Source: Tistlia sp040905785 (lineage in GTDB: Bacteria; Pseudomonadota; Alphaproteobacteria; Kiloniellales; DSM-21159). Taken from it: 64,000 nt of DNA. The stretch covers positions 8,252 through 72,251 of the forward strand of contig NZ_JBBDQW010000088.1 of the NCBI RefSeq assembly GCF_040905785.1, written 5' to 3'. Positions 16,633 through 23,956 of this stretch are shown in pieces (the first letter of the stretch is position 1; each line of letters opens with the position of its first letter). A model generated the notes under the pieces. That model was not told where the DNA came from, searched no databases, and worked only from the letters and a program-made list of their open reading frames with translations. The translations under genes and the position numbers were made by a program.

Positions 16633-18255
16633 TCAGCCGCGCAGCGCCCGGATCTGCTCGTGGTAGGCGCCCGCATCGACCTGCACGTCGACCACGGCCG
16701 GTCCCTCGCCCGCGAAGGCCTCGGCCAGCGCCCCCGGCAGCTCCTCCGGCGCCTCGACCCGGTAGCCCCGGCAGCCGAAGCCCCTGGCGACCGCGGCGAA
16801 GTCCGTCGCGGAGTAGCTCATGCCGATGCGCGGCAGCTGCCGGCGCTGCCGCTTGACGTCGATCAGCGCGATGCTCGAGTCGTTGAAGACGACGACGACC
16901 AGCCGGCAGCGGTTCTGGGCCGCCGTCGCCAGCTCGCCGGCGCACATCATCAGCCCGCCGTCGCCGGTGAAGGCGAGGGTCCAGCGCTCCGGCTCGGCCA
17001 GCGAGGCGCCGATCGCTGCCGGCAGGGCGAAGGCCATGGTCGAGAGGCCGCGCGAGATCAGCACGTCGCGCGGCGCCCTGGCGATCCAGAGCGACATCAC
17101 CGGCAGCATGTGCGCGCCGGCATCGACGGTCGCGCGGGTCCCGGCCGGCGCGGCGGCGATCGCGGCGTCGACCAGGTCCTGGGGCGCGATCGGGCCGCCG
17201 GTGCCGAGATGCGCGCGGCGGTGGATCTCGGCCCGGGCCGCCAGGATCTCTCCCGGAGTCCAGCCGCCCGGCCGCAGGGCGCCTTCCAGGCGCGCCGCGA
17301 GGCCGCCGAGCTCGCCGGTCAGGCGCGCCTGCGGCGGCAGGTAGTCGCGCTCCAGGTCGTGGCGGCGCAGATCGAGCACCGGCTTGTCGTAGCGCCAGCG
17401 CTGCGGCGGGAACTCGATCGGGTCGGCGCCGTAGAAGACGACCGCGTCGGCGGCCTCGATCAGGCCGCGCTCGGCGTCGCCGTCGATGAAGGGGCCGACG
17501 GCGTGGCGGCCGTCGTCCGGCACCACGCCCTTGGCCTTGTAGCTGTAGAGCAGCGGGCAGTCCCAGGCGGCGAGCAACCGCTGCAGGCCCTGGGCGGCCG
17601 CCGGCTCGCAGGCCTGCAGGCCGGCGATGACCAGCGGGCGGCGGCTCGCGGCGAGCAGCGCGCGCGCCGGAGCCAGGTCGGCCTCGGCGATCTCCGGCTC
17701 GCGGCGCGGCCCGCGCCCGCCACCCGGCTGCGCCGCCAGCTCCGCGCGCAGCGCCCCGCCGAGGACCTCCAGGTAGACCGCGCCGGCCGGCGGCCCGGCC
17801 GAGCGGTCGAGCAGCGCCTCCAGCCCCTCGAAGGCGGCGGCCCCGTCCAGACGCAGCGCGCCGCGCACCAGCGGTGCCAGCATCGCCGCCTGGTCGAGGC
17901 GCTGGTGGCTGACGAAGTCCTGGGCGTCCTCGTAGCCGTCGCCGATCAGCAGCAGCGGCGCCCGCTCCAGGTCGGCGTAGGCGATGCCGTTGACGACGTT
18001 GGCGATGCCCGGCCCGCGCGTGGTCAGCACCACGCCGAGCCCGCCGGTCACCTCGGCGGTCGCCGCGGCCATCAGGGCGGCGGCCGTCTCGCCGCGCGTC
18101 AGCACGAACTCGATGCCGGCGCGCGCGGCGGCGTCGATGACGTCCAGGCTGCAGTCGCCGCCGGGCACGCCGAAGATGCGGCGCACGCCGCGCGCCGCGA
18201 GGCTGGCGGCGAGAACCTCCGCACCGGTGACGCCCTGGCGGCCCGCCGCGCTCAA
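16633..18255 (-). CDS. Thiamine pyrophosphate-dependent enzyme (acetolactate synthase-like)
   Basis: 540-residue ThDP enzyme of the acetohydroxyacid synthase / benzoylformate decarboxylase superfamily. The N-terminal Pyr domain has FGVPGGDCSLDVIDAA and Glu56 in LTRGETAAAL (the cofactor-activating Glu). The C-terminal PP domain has GDGGLMMCAGELATAAQN followed by FNDSS, the GDG-x(about 25)-N motif that binds Mg-diphosphate. There is no FAD-domain evidence, so a decarboxylase or carboligase of a 2-oxo acid is more likely than anabolic AHAS. It starts with TTG overlapping the upstream SDR stop (TTGA), implying translational coupling. It is second in the SDR - TPP - beta - alpha operon. Confidence 0.87.
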   Translation of the reverse strand: MSAAGRQGVTGAEVLAASLAARGVRRIFGVPGGDCSLDVIDAAARAGIEFVLTRGETAAALMAAATAEVTGGLGVVLTTRGPGIANVVNGIAYADLERAPLLLIGDGYEDAQDFVSHQRLDQAAMLAPLVRGALRLDGAAAFEGLEALLDRSAGPPAGAVYLEVLGGALRAELAAQPGGGRGPRREPEIAEADLAPARALLAASRRPLVIAGLQACEPAAAQGLQRLLAAWDCPLLYSYKAKGVVPDDGRHAVGPFIDGDAERGLIEAADAVVFYGADPIEFPPQRWRYDKPVLDLRRHDLERDYLPPQARLTGELGGLAARLEGALRPGGWTPGEILAARAEIHRRAHLGTGGPIAPQDLVDAAIAAAPAGTRATVDAGAHMLPVMSLWIARAPRDVLISRGLSTMAFALPAAIGASLAEPERWTLAFTGDGGLMMCAGELATAAQNRCRLVVVVFNDSSIALIDVKRQRRQLPRIGMSYSATDFAAVARGFGCRGYRVEAPEELPGALAEAFAGEGPAVVDVQVDAGAYHEQIRALRG

Positions 18256-19034
18256 CTGACCGACCAGGCGAGGTCGATGGGCAGCGTCGCTCCCGAGATG
18301 TCGCGGCCGCCCGGGCCGCAGAGGAAGGTCATCATGGCCGCCACGCTGTCCGGCTCGACGAAGCGCCCGCCCGGCTGCCGGCCGACCAGGAAGCGCTCGA
18401 TGGCGGCCTCCTCGGTCAGCTGCTCGGCCTCCATCATCGCCGCGATCACCTGGCCGCTGTGCGTCGTGTTGACCGAACCCGGGCAGATCGCGTTGCAGGT
18501 GATCTCAGTCTTGATCGTCTCCAGGGCGACCGCGCGCGTCAGGCCGATCAGCGCGGTCTTGGTGGTGATGTAGCTGGCCCGGTCGGCGGCGGCGAAGAGG
18601 CCGAAGACCGAGGAGACGTTGATGATGCGGCCCCAGCCGCGGGCGCGCATGCCAGGCAGCGCGCAGCGGATCGTGTGGAAGGCCGAGGAAAGGTTGACCG
18701 AGAGCGCCCGCTCCCAGTCGGCAACGCTGCACTCCTCGATCGGGCCGAAGACCCGCGTCACCGCGTTGTTGACCAGGATGTCGACCGCCCCGAAGCGCGC
18801 CTCGGCCTCGGCGACCAGCCGCTCGACCGCCGCCGCCTCGCCGACGTCGGCGTCGCTCGCCAGCACCTCGACGCCGTAGCGCTCGCGCAGCAGGCCCTCC
18901 TTCTCGCGCAGGACGGCCGGACCCTCGACGCCGTTGATCACGACGTTGCAGCCCTCGGCCGCGAAGGCGCAGGCGCCGGCGAATCCGATGCCCGCGGTCG
19001 AGCCGGTGATCAGGACGGTCCTGCCCTTCAGCAC
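18252..19034 (-). CDS. SDR-family oxidoreductase, copy 1
   Basis: Classical short-chain dehydrogenase/reductase of 260 residues. It has the NAD(P)-binding TGSTAGIG (10-17), NNAV (89-92) and the catalytic Ser142, Tyr155 and Lys159 (SYITTK). It resembles 3-hydroxybutyrate dehydrogenase-type SDRs (ICPGSVNT, then a C-terminal SGATLPIDLAWS). The GTG at 19034, preceded by GGAAGGAG, is chosen over a longer frame beginning at 19172, whose extra 46 residues look random and would overlap the operator at 19150-19163. It is first gene of the SDR - TPP - oxygenase operon. Confidence 0.88.
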   Translation of the reverse strand: MLKGRTVLITGSTAGIGFAGACAFAAEGCNVVINGVEGPAVLREKEGLLRERYGVEVLASDADVGEAAAVERLVAEAEARFGAVDILVNNAVTRVFGPIEECSVADWERALSVNLSSAFHTIRCALPGMRARGWGRIINVSSVFGLFAAADRASYITTKTALIGLTRAVALETIKTEITCNAICPGSVNTTHSGQVIAAMMEAEQLTEEAAIERFLVGRQPGGRFVEPDSVAAMMTFLCGPGGRDISGATLPIDLAWSVS

Positions 19035-19149
19035 GGCCTGCTCCTTCCCGTCCGAAGACCGGAGCCCCCTCTTCCCGCTAGCGCCGCACCGCCTCGCTTC
19101 ACGCCTTCTACCCTCTTCCGCCCTGCTCGTCGGCTCCCGGCGAGAGTAT

Positions 19150-19163
19150 TGATAGCGATAACA
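19150..19163. promoter_or_regulatory. LacI-type operator, site 3
   Basis: TGATAGCGATAACA, located in the gap between the LacI-family gene (its 3' end at 19206) and the SDR gene start at 19034. It is the best match to the four-site consensus. It sits about 115 bases before the SDR start, where it could block initiation of the oxygenase operon. Confidence 0.75.
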
Positions 19164-19205
19164 TTCTGTCAAGCTGCCGGCGATGAGCGGCCTGCAGGCG
19201 GCGCC

Positions 19206-20231
19206 TCAGGTGCTTTCGCGCTGAACGATGTCGAAGCCGAGATCCTTCTCGACGATCCCGGAATCCAGCCCCTGGATACGTTGGAGCAGGATCGTCGCGG
19301 CGAACTCGCCGATCTCGCGGCGCGGCAGGCGCAGCGACGTCACGGTCGGCACCATGTGCTGGAGGATGTCGAGGTCGTCGAAGCTGGCGATCGCGAGATC
19401 CTGGGGCACCCGCCAGCCCTGGCGCTGGCACTCGAAGGCGGCGCCGATCGCCAGCACGTCGCCGGCGAAGAAGATCGCGTCGGGCCGAGGACTGACCTTC
19501 ATGAGCTCCAGCAGCGCGCCGCGGCCGGCCGCCAGGCCCGGCGGCGTCGTGCGGATCAGCAGCGGCTCTGCCTCGACCTCCAGGCTTTCCAGCGCCGAGA
19601 GGTAGCCGCGGCGGCGCTCGCTAGCACGGTCATTGCTGCCGGTCTCCAGCGAGACGAAGCCGATCCGCCGGTAGCCGCGGCGGAAAAGGTAGCGGGTCAT
19701 CGCCTTGGCCGCCTCGAAGTTCGAGTAGCTGACGACGATGTCCAGCGGGTCGCGCGACAGGTCGCCGGTCTCGATCACAGGCACGCCGGCGTTGCGCACC
19801 AGCGCCCGCGCGCGCTCCGTATGGGTCGTGTTGTGCAGGACGATGCCGCTGACCCGCTGCTCGACGAAGGCCGCGATCAGCTTCTCCTCCGCCACGATGT
19901 CGTGGCCGCTCTCGGCGATCAGCAGGTGGAAGGAGGCTTCGGCCAGCGCGCCGGCCGTGGCCTGGATGGTTTCGGCGAACAGCGAGTTCTTGATGCTGGG
20001 GACGATCAGCCCGACGACGTTGGAGCGGTTCGAGGCGAGGCTGCCGGCCAGGCGGTTCGGCACGTAGCCGACCGCCTCGATCGCCTCGAGGATCTTCCGG
20101 CGCGTCTCGGCGGAGACCTTGTCCGGCTCGCGCAGGGCGCGCGAGACCGTCATCGGCGAAACCTCGGCCCGTCGCGCCACGTCGGTCATGCGCACCCGCT
20201 GCGCGCCGCTGCGCTCGTTGCTTCTCGGCAT
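19206..20231 (-). CDS. LacI-family transcriptional repressor (gluconate-repressor GntR-like)
   Basis: 341-residue repressor. The N-terminal HTH is MTDVARRAEVSPMTVSRALR (from residue 15) and the hinge helix follows YVPNRLAGSLASNRS. The periplasmic-binding-protein-like core carries SGIVLHNTTHTERA, LDIVVSYSNFEAA and GAAFECQRQGWRVPQDLAIASF, closely echoing the LacI-family gluconate repressor of enterobacteria. The ATG at 20231 gives normal family length. It probably binds the TGATAGCGNTAACA sites at 8554, 14746, 19150 and 20330, two of which flank its own gene. The inducer is likely a sugar acid or related hydroxy acid, by inference only. Confidence 0.9.
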   Translation of the reverse strand: MPRSNERSGAQRVRMTDVARRAEVSPMTVSRALREPDKVSAETRRKILEAIEAVGYVPNRLAGSLASNRSNVVGLIVPSIKNSLFAETIQATAGALAEASFHLLIAESGHDIVAEEKLIAAFVEQRVSGIVLHNTTHTERARALVRNAGVPVIETGDLSRDPLDIVVSYSNFEAAKAMTRYLFRRGYRRIGFVSLETGSNDRASERRRGYLSALESLEVEAEPLLIRTTPPGLAAGRGALLELMKVSPRPDAIFFAGDVLAIGAAFECQRQGWRVPQDLAIASFDDLDILQHMVPTVTSLRLPRREIGEFAATILLQRIQGLDSGIVEKDLGFDIVQREST

Positions 20232-20329
20232 CTGGCCCGCCCTGACGCTGTCTCTATCCTCTATCGCGACGCGAGTGTCGGCCCTGCCGCGATTCAGGGC
20301 AATTTGAACTTTCGGCGAAAGCGCCGTGA

Positions 20330-20343
20330 TGATAACGATAACA
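20330..20343. promoter_or_regulatory. LacI-type operator, site 4
   Basis: TGATAACGATAACA in the divergent region between the LacI-family gene (start 20231) and the first HIBADH-family gene (start 20406). It differs from the consensus by one central base. Its position allows both autoregulation and control of the dehydrogenase-hydrolase operon. Confidence 0.72.
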
Positions 20344-20405
20344 CGACGCGGCCGGTGGCGCCCGAACGGGCCGCCGTGGCCGAGCACCGGAACAGGGAAG
20401 ACGAC

Positions 20406-21320
20406 ATGACCGAGAAAGCGGCCCTGGGATTCATCGGCCTCGGGCGCATGGGCGCGCCGATGACGCGCCGGCTGATCGAGGCCGGCCATGCGCTGACGCT
20501 GTTCGACACCGACGAGCGCGCCCTGGCGCCGCTGCTCGAGCTCGGCGCGACGCGCGCCGCCTCCCCGGCCGCTGTCGCCGACGCGGTCGAGGTGGTCCTG
20601 CTGTCGCTGCCGACGCCGGAGATCGTCCTGGCGGTGGCCGGCGGGCCCGGCGGCCTGATCGAGGGCCGCCGGCTGCGCACCGTGATCGACCTTTCGACGA
20701 CCGGCCCCAAGGGCTCCCAGGCGCTCGCCGCCCTGCTCGCCGGCCACGGCATCGAGACCATCGACGCCCCGGTCAGCGGCGGCGTCGCCGGCGCCGCCAA
20801 GGGCACGCTTGCGGTCATGGCGGCCGGCAAGGCGGCGCAGCTCGAGGCGCTGCGGCCGGTTCTGGAATGCTTCGGCCGGGTCTTCGTGGCCGGCGCCGAG
20901 CCCGGCATGGGCCAGACCATCAAGGTCATCAACAACCTGATGTCGGTAACCGCCCTGGCGATGGCCTCGGAGGCGCTGGTGCTGGGCCGCGCCTCGGGAC
21001 TGGACCCCGACGTCATGATCGACATCATCAACGCCAGCAGCGGCCGCAACAACGCGACGGAGGACAAGTTCCCCCGTTTCGTGCTGCCGCGCAGCTTCGA
21101 TTTCGGCTTCGCGCTGGGCCTGTCCGACAAGGACACCCGCCTGTGCCTGGAGCACTCGGACGCCCTGGGCATGCCGATGATCGTCGGCAGCGCGGCGCGT
21201 CAGGTCCTGAAGATCGCCCTGGCGACCCAGGGTGCCGAGGCCGACCTGACGACCATCGTCAAGCCGCTGGAAGGCTGGATGGGCGTCGAGGTCAAGGGAA
21301 GGAAGGCGGAGGAACGATGA
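20406..21320 (+). CDS. 3-hydroxyisobutyrate dehydrogenase-family oxidoreductase, copy 1
   Basis: Beta-hydroxyacid dehydrogenase (304 aa) of the HIBADH / tartronate-semialdehyde reductase group, interconverting a 3-hydroxy acid and its semialdehyde with NAD(P). The Rossmann motif is GFIGLGRMG (8-16), the substrate-binding stretch DAPVSGGVAGA (120-130), and the catalytic lysine Lys173 in TIKVINN. The MIDIINASSGRNNATEDKFP segment is almost shared with the second copy at 23957. The stop overlaps the next ATG (ATGA), so it is coupled to the lactonase-like gene. A LacI-type operator precedes it. Confidence 0.92.
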   Translation: MTEKAALGFIGLGRMGAPMTRRLIEAGHALTLFDTDERALAPLLELGATRAASPAAVADAVEVVLLSLPTPEIVLAVAGGPGGLIEGRRLRTVIDLSTTGPKGSQALAALLAGHGIETIDAPVSGGVAGAAKGTLAVMAAGKAAQLEALRPVLECFGRVFVAGAEPGMGQTIKVINNLMSVTALAMASEALVLGRASGLDPDVMIDIINASSGRNNATEDKFPRFVLPRSFDFGFALGLSDKDTRLCLEHSDALGMPMIVGSAARQVLKIALATQGAEADLTTIVKPLEGWMGVEVKGRKAEER

Positions 21321-22117
21321 GCGAGTCGACCTACGAGATCTACGCGGTCAAGTACGCGCACCACGACCGGCCGGCGCGCGACAACTTCCTGGGCGGCGAC
21401 CCGCACGAGACCAACATGCCGCTCGACTACTTCGTCTGGGCGATCGTCGGGCAGGAGCGCAGCTTCGTCGTCGACACCGGCTTCGACGCCGAGATGGGCG
21501 CCAAGCGGGGCCGCCAGATCACCCAGCCGCCGGCCGCCGGCCTCAAGGCCCTGGGCCTGGAGCCGGAGGCCGTCGAGGACGTGATCGTCACGCACATGCA
21601 CTACGACCACGCCGGCAACCACGCACTCTTCCCCCAGGCGCGCTACCACCTGCAGGACCGCGAGATGGCCTATTGCACCGGCCGGTGCATGTGCCACCAG
21701 GCCCTGACCCACGCCTACGAGCCGGCCGACGTCTCGGTGATGATCCACCGGCTGTTCGAGGGGCGTGTGCGGTTCCACGACGGCGCCTCGCAGGTCGCGC
21801 CCGGCATCTCGGTGCACCTGGTCGGCGGCCACACCAACGGCCTCCAGGTCGTGCGGGTGCGCACCCGGCGCGGCTGGGTCGTGCTGGCCTCCGACGCCTC
21901 GCACCTCTACGCCAACATCGAGCAGCAGCGGCCCTTTCCGGTCGTCTACAACGTCGGCGACATGCTGGAGGGCTACCAAAAGGTGCGCGAGCTCGCCGAC
22001 TCCGAGGCCCACGTCATCCCCGGCCACGACCCGGCGGTGCTGTCGCGCTTCCCGGCGGCGCGGCCGGGCCTGGAGGACTGGGTCGTGCGTCTCGACGCCG
22101 ACCCGATCGGCGGCTAG
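21317..22117 (+). CDS. Metallo-beta-lactamase-fold hydrolase, N-acyl-homoserine-lactonase-like
   Basis: 266-residue MBL-fold protein with THMHYDHAGNH (from residue 92), a third His in GGHTNG, an Asp in ASDASHLY and a final GHDP motif, the two-zinc site of the AiiA-like lactonase branch. It could be a lactone hydrolase for a pathway intermediate rather than a quorum-quenching enzyme, given its coupling (ATGA overlap) to a hydroxy-acid dehydrogenase and the lack of luxI/luxR genes. Its end overlaps the convergent GntR gene by four bases. Confidence 0.88.
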   Translation: MSESTYEIYAVKYAHHDRPARDNFLGGDPHETNMPLDYFVWAIVGQERSFVVDTGFDAEMGAKRGRQITQPPAAGLKALGLEPEAVEDVIVTHMHYDHAGNHALFPQARYHLQDREMAYCTGRCMCHQALTHAYEPADVSVMIHRLFEGRVRFHDGASQVAPGISVHLVGGHTNGLQVVRVRTRRGWVVLASDASHLYANIEQQRPFPVVYNVGDMLEGYQKVRELADSEAHVIPGHDPAVLSRFPAARPGLEDWVVRLDADPIGG

Positions 22118-22893
22118 CGGCGGCGTCCGCCGACGGCCCTGGCCGGCGCCGCGGTCTCCGCGCCCGCCCCGTCGTTCACGCCGTCGTTCACGCCGTCGTT
22201 CGCCCCGTCGTTCGCCACGAGCAGGCGCAGCGCCGAGGCCGCCGCTTCGCGCACGTGGCGGACCGCGGCCTCCCGGGCGGCGACGGGATCGCGCGCCAGC
22301 AGCGCCTCGACCAGCTGTCGGAGCTCCTCCAGGCTGTGCCGGCTGCGGCCCGGCGCTTGCAGCGACCAGGCGCGCAGCACCGTGACCCGCGAGTTGAGCA
22401 TGCGCAGGGTGAAGCCGAGCGCCTCGTTGCCGCAGCCCTCGATCAGGCATTCGTAGAAGCGGTTTTTGGCGGCGATCCGGCCGATCGCGTCCTGGCGCTC
22501 GTAGGAAGAACGGACCTGCTCCAGCGCAGAGGCCAGGGCCGCCCGCTCGGCCTCCCCGGCCTGGCGGGCGAAGAGCTCCGCTGCCAGGCCCTCGAGCTGC
22601 TCGCGCACCTGGTAGACGCCGCGCGCCTGTTCGGCGCTGAGGCTGGCGACGAGCGGTCCGCGATGCGGCACGACCTGGATGATGCCTTCGGATTCGAGCT
22701 GCCGAAGCGCTTCGCGCACCAGGGTCCGGCTGACGCCCGTCATCTCGCAGAGCTGGCGTTCGGGCAGGCGCTCGCCGGCCTTGAAGCGGCCGACCGCGAT
22801 GGCGTTGCGGATGCTCTCTATGACGCTGTGGCGCAGCGGCGCGGCGATCCGGTTGACGCGGAAATCGTGCTCGAGCGGCTCGGCCTGGCTCAT
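22114..22893 (-). CDS. GntR-family regulator, FCD (FadR-like) subfamily
   Basis: 259-residue repressor. The winged HTH occupies residues 20-85 (LPERQLCEMTGVSRTLVREALRQLESEGII is the core, cited here in part: SRTLVREALRQLESEGII) and the C-terminal FCD ligand domain has EQLEGLAAELFAR and a His-rich helix. FCD regulators usually sense carboxylic acids. The C-terminal tail NDG-ANDG-VNDG-VNDG is encoded by a 12-bp tandem repeat and is not part of the fold. Two copies of TATGCGCA-W-TCGGTA, one by its own promoter and one before the second HIBADH gene, are candidate binding sites. Confidence 0.9.
   Translation of the reverse strand: MSQAEPLEHDFRVNRIAAPLRHSVIESIRNAIAVGRFKAGERLPERQLCEMTGVSRTLVREALRQLESEGIIQVVPHRGPLVASLSAEQARGVYQVREQLEGLAAELFARQAGEAERAALASALEQVRSSYERQDAIGRIAAKNRFYECLIEGCGNEALGFTLRMLNSRVTVLRAWSLQAPGRSRHSLEELRQLVEALLARDPVAAREAAVRHVREAAASALRLLVANDGANDGVNDGVNDGAGAETAAPARAVGGRRR
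22171..22218. repeat. Four-unit 12-bp minisatellite inside GntR gene
   Basis: Units GTCGTTCACGCC, GTCGTTCACGCC, GTCGTTCGCCCC and GTCGTTCGCCAC begin at 22171, 22183, 22195 and 22207. On the coding strand they give the repeated NDG tail of the regulator. Copy number is probably variable between strains. Confidence 0.9.
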
Positions 22894-22942
22894 GGGGTTC
22901 GTTCCGTCTCGGTCTCGCGGTCGCGGCTGCGCCCGGGCTGGT

Positions 22943-22957
22943 TATGCGCATTCGGTA
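22943..22957. promoter_or_regulatory. Putative GntR operator, copy 1
   Basis: TATGCGCATTCGGTA, differing at one base from TATGCGCAATCGGTA at 23841-23855. It lies in the divergent region between the GntR gene and the second SDR gene, suggesting autoregulation and control of the SDR. The central ATGCGCAT is itself palindromic. Confidence 0.6.
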
Positions 22958-22963
22958 TTTCAG

Positions 22964-22987
22964 TCATACAATGTGCTCGGTCGATTG
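22964..22987 (-). promoter_or_regulatory. Shared motif CAATCGAC-N7-ATTGTATGA, copy 2
   Basis: Read on the minus strand this is CAATCGAC, seven bases, ATTGTATGA, exactly the blocks and spacing found at 8585-8608 ahead of the TRAP binding protein. Here it points toward the GntR gene. It may be that gene's promoter or a second regulator site. Confidence 0.5.
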
Positions 22988-23054
22988 TCTGCCTTGCTCC
23001 CCGGGGCGATAGTGGTCGCCAGGGCCCTTCTTGCGGCCAGGGAGAGGGAGCGGC

Positions 23055-23804
23055 ATGAAGCGACTCGAGGGGAAGACTGCCTTCATCACCGGCGGGGGCG
23101 CCGGTCTCGGCCGCGCCATGGCGCTCGCCTTCGCGCGGGAGGGCGCCGTGGTCGGCGTCGCCGACATCGACGAGGCCGCAGCGATGGCGACCGCCGCCGA
23201 GGCCGGCAACGACAGCCTAGGCTACGCCTGCGACGTCTCGCGGCGCGACCAGGTGCGGCAGGCCGTCGACGACTTCGCGACGCGTGCCGGCGGCCTCGAC
23301 ATCCTGGTCAACAACGCCGTCGCCTTCCACTACGCGCCGCTCGTCGACATGCCCGAGGAGGTCATCGACCGCATGCTCGACGTCGGCATCAAGGGCACCT
23401 ACTGGGCGCTCCAGGCGGCGACGCCGCATCTGGTCGCGCGCGGCGGCGGCGCTTCGGTGATCAACCTCTCCTCCGTGGCGGTCTCCTTCGCGATCAAGAA
23501 CGCCGCGGTCTACAGCTCAATCAAGGGCGCCATCGACACCCTGACCCGCCAGCAGGCCTGCGAGCTCGGCCCCCAGGGGGTGCGCGTCAACGCCCTGGCG
23601 CCGGGGCCGGTGGAGACGCCAGGCGCCAGCGCCGTGATCGACGAGGCCGGCTGGGCCGCGCGCCGGGCGCGGACGCCGATCCGGCGGCTCGCGACCGCCG
23701 AGGACGTCGCCGAGGCGGCGGTCTTCCTGGCCTCGGCGCAGGCGCAGAGCATCGCCGGCGTCACCCTGAAGATCGACGGCGGCGTCACGGTCGCCGGTCC
23801 CTGA
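23055..23804 (+). CDS. SDR-family oxidoreductase, copy 2
   Basis: 249-residue classical SDR: TGGGAGLG cofactor loop (12-19), NNAV (85-88), catalytic Ser139, Tyr152 and Lys156 (YSSIK), and the LAPGPVETPG and IDGGVTV C-terminal features of FabG-like dehydrogenases. The ATG at 23055 has GGGAGAGGGAGC upstream and is better than an in-frame start at 23031. It is transcribed divergently from the GntR gene and lies just ahead of the second HIBADH gene. It is paralogous in role to the SDR at 18252, though the two sequences are not close. Confidence 0.88.
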   Translation: MKRLEGKTAFITGGGAGLGRAMALAFAREGAVVGVADIDEAAAMATAAEAGNDSLGYACDVSRRDQVRQAVDDFATRAGGLDILVNNAVAFHYAPLVDMPEEVIDRMLDVGIKGTYWALQAATPHLVARGGGASVINLSSVAVSFAIKNAAVYSSIKGAIDTLTRQQACELGPQGVRVNALAPGPVETPGASAVIDEAGWAARRARTPIRRLATAEDVAEAAVFLASAQAQSIAGVTLKIDGGVTVAGP

Positions 23805-23833
23805 GCGAGGCCGCGTAGAGACCGGTTCGGCTA

Positions 23834-23856
23834 TTACTGATATGCGCAATCGGTAA
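23834..23856. promoter_or_regulatory. Putative GntR operator, copy 2
   Basis: The inverted repeat TTACTGAT (23834-23841) / ATCGGTAA (23849-23856), 7 of 8 bases paired, flanks ATGCGCA. It includes TATGCGCAATCGGTA, the near-identical partner of 22943-22957. It precedes the second HIBADH gene by about 100 bases and marks that gene as part of the same regulatory unit. Confidence 0.6.
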
Positions 23857-23956
23857 CTGCCAGGATCCGGCGCGCGCTTCTAGACTGCAAATAACGATCA
23901 AGCATTCGGCTCACGTAAGTTCCGAAATAGATGAGCCGTGCCGGGAGGAATACTGT

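Noticed and set aside
18459..20405. Upstream extension of the first HIBADH gene to a frame starting at 18459
   Set aside because: It runs antisense through the SDR and LacI genes; the real start at 20406 begins directly at the Rossmann fold.
21317..22117. Quorum-quenching role for the lactonase-like protein
   Set aside because: No luxI/luxR-type genes nearby and it is coupled to a hydroxy-acid dehydrogenase; a metabolic lactone is more plausible.
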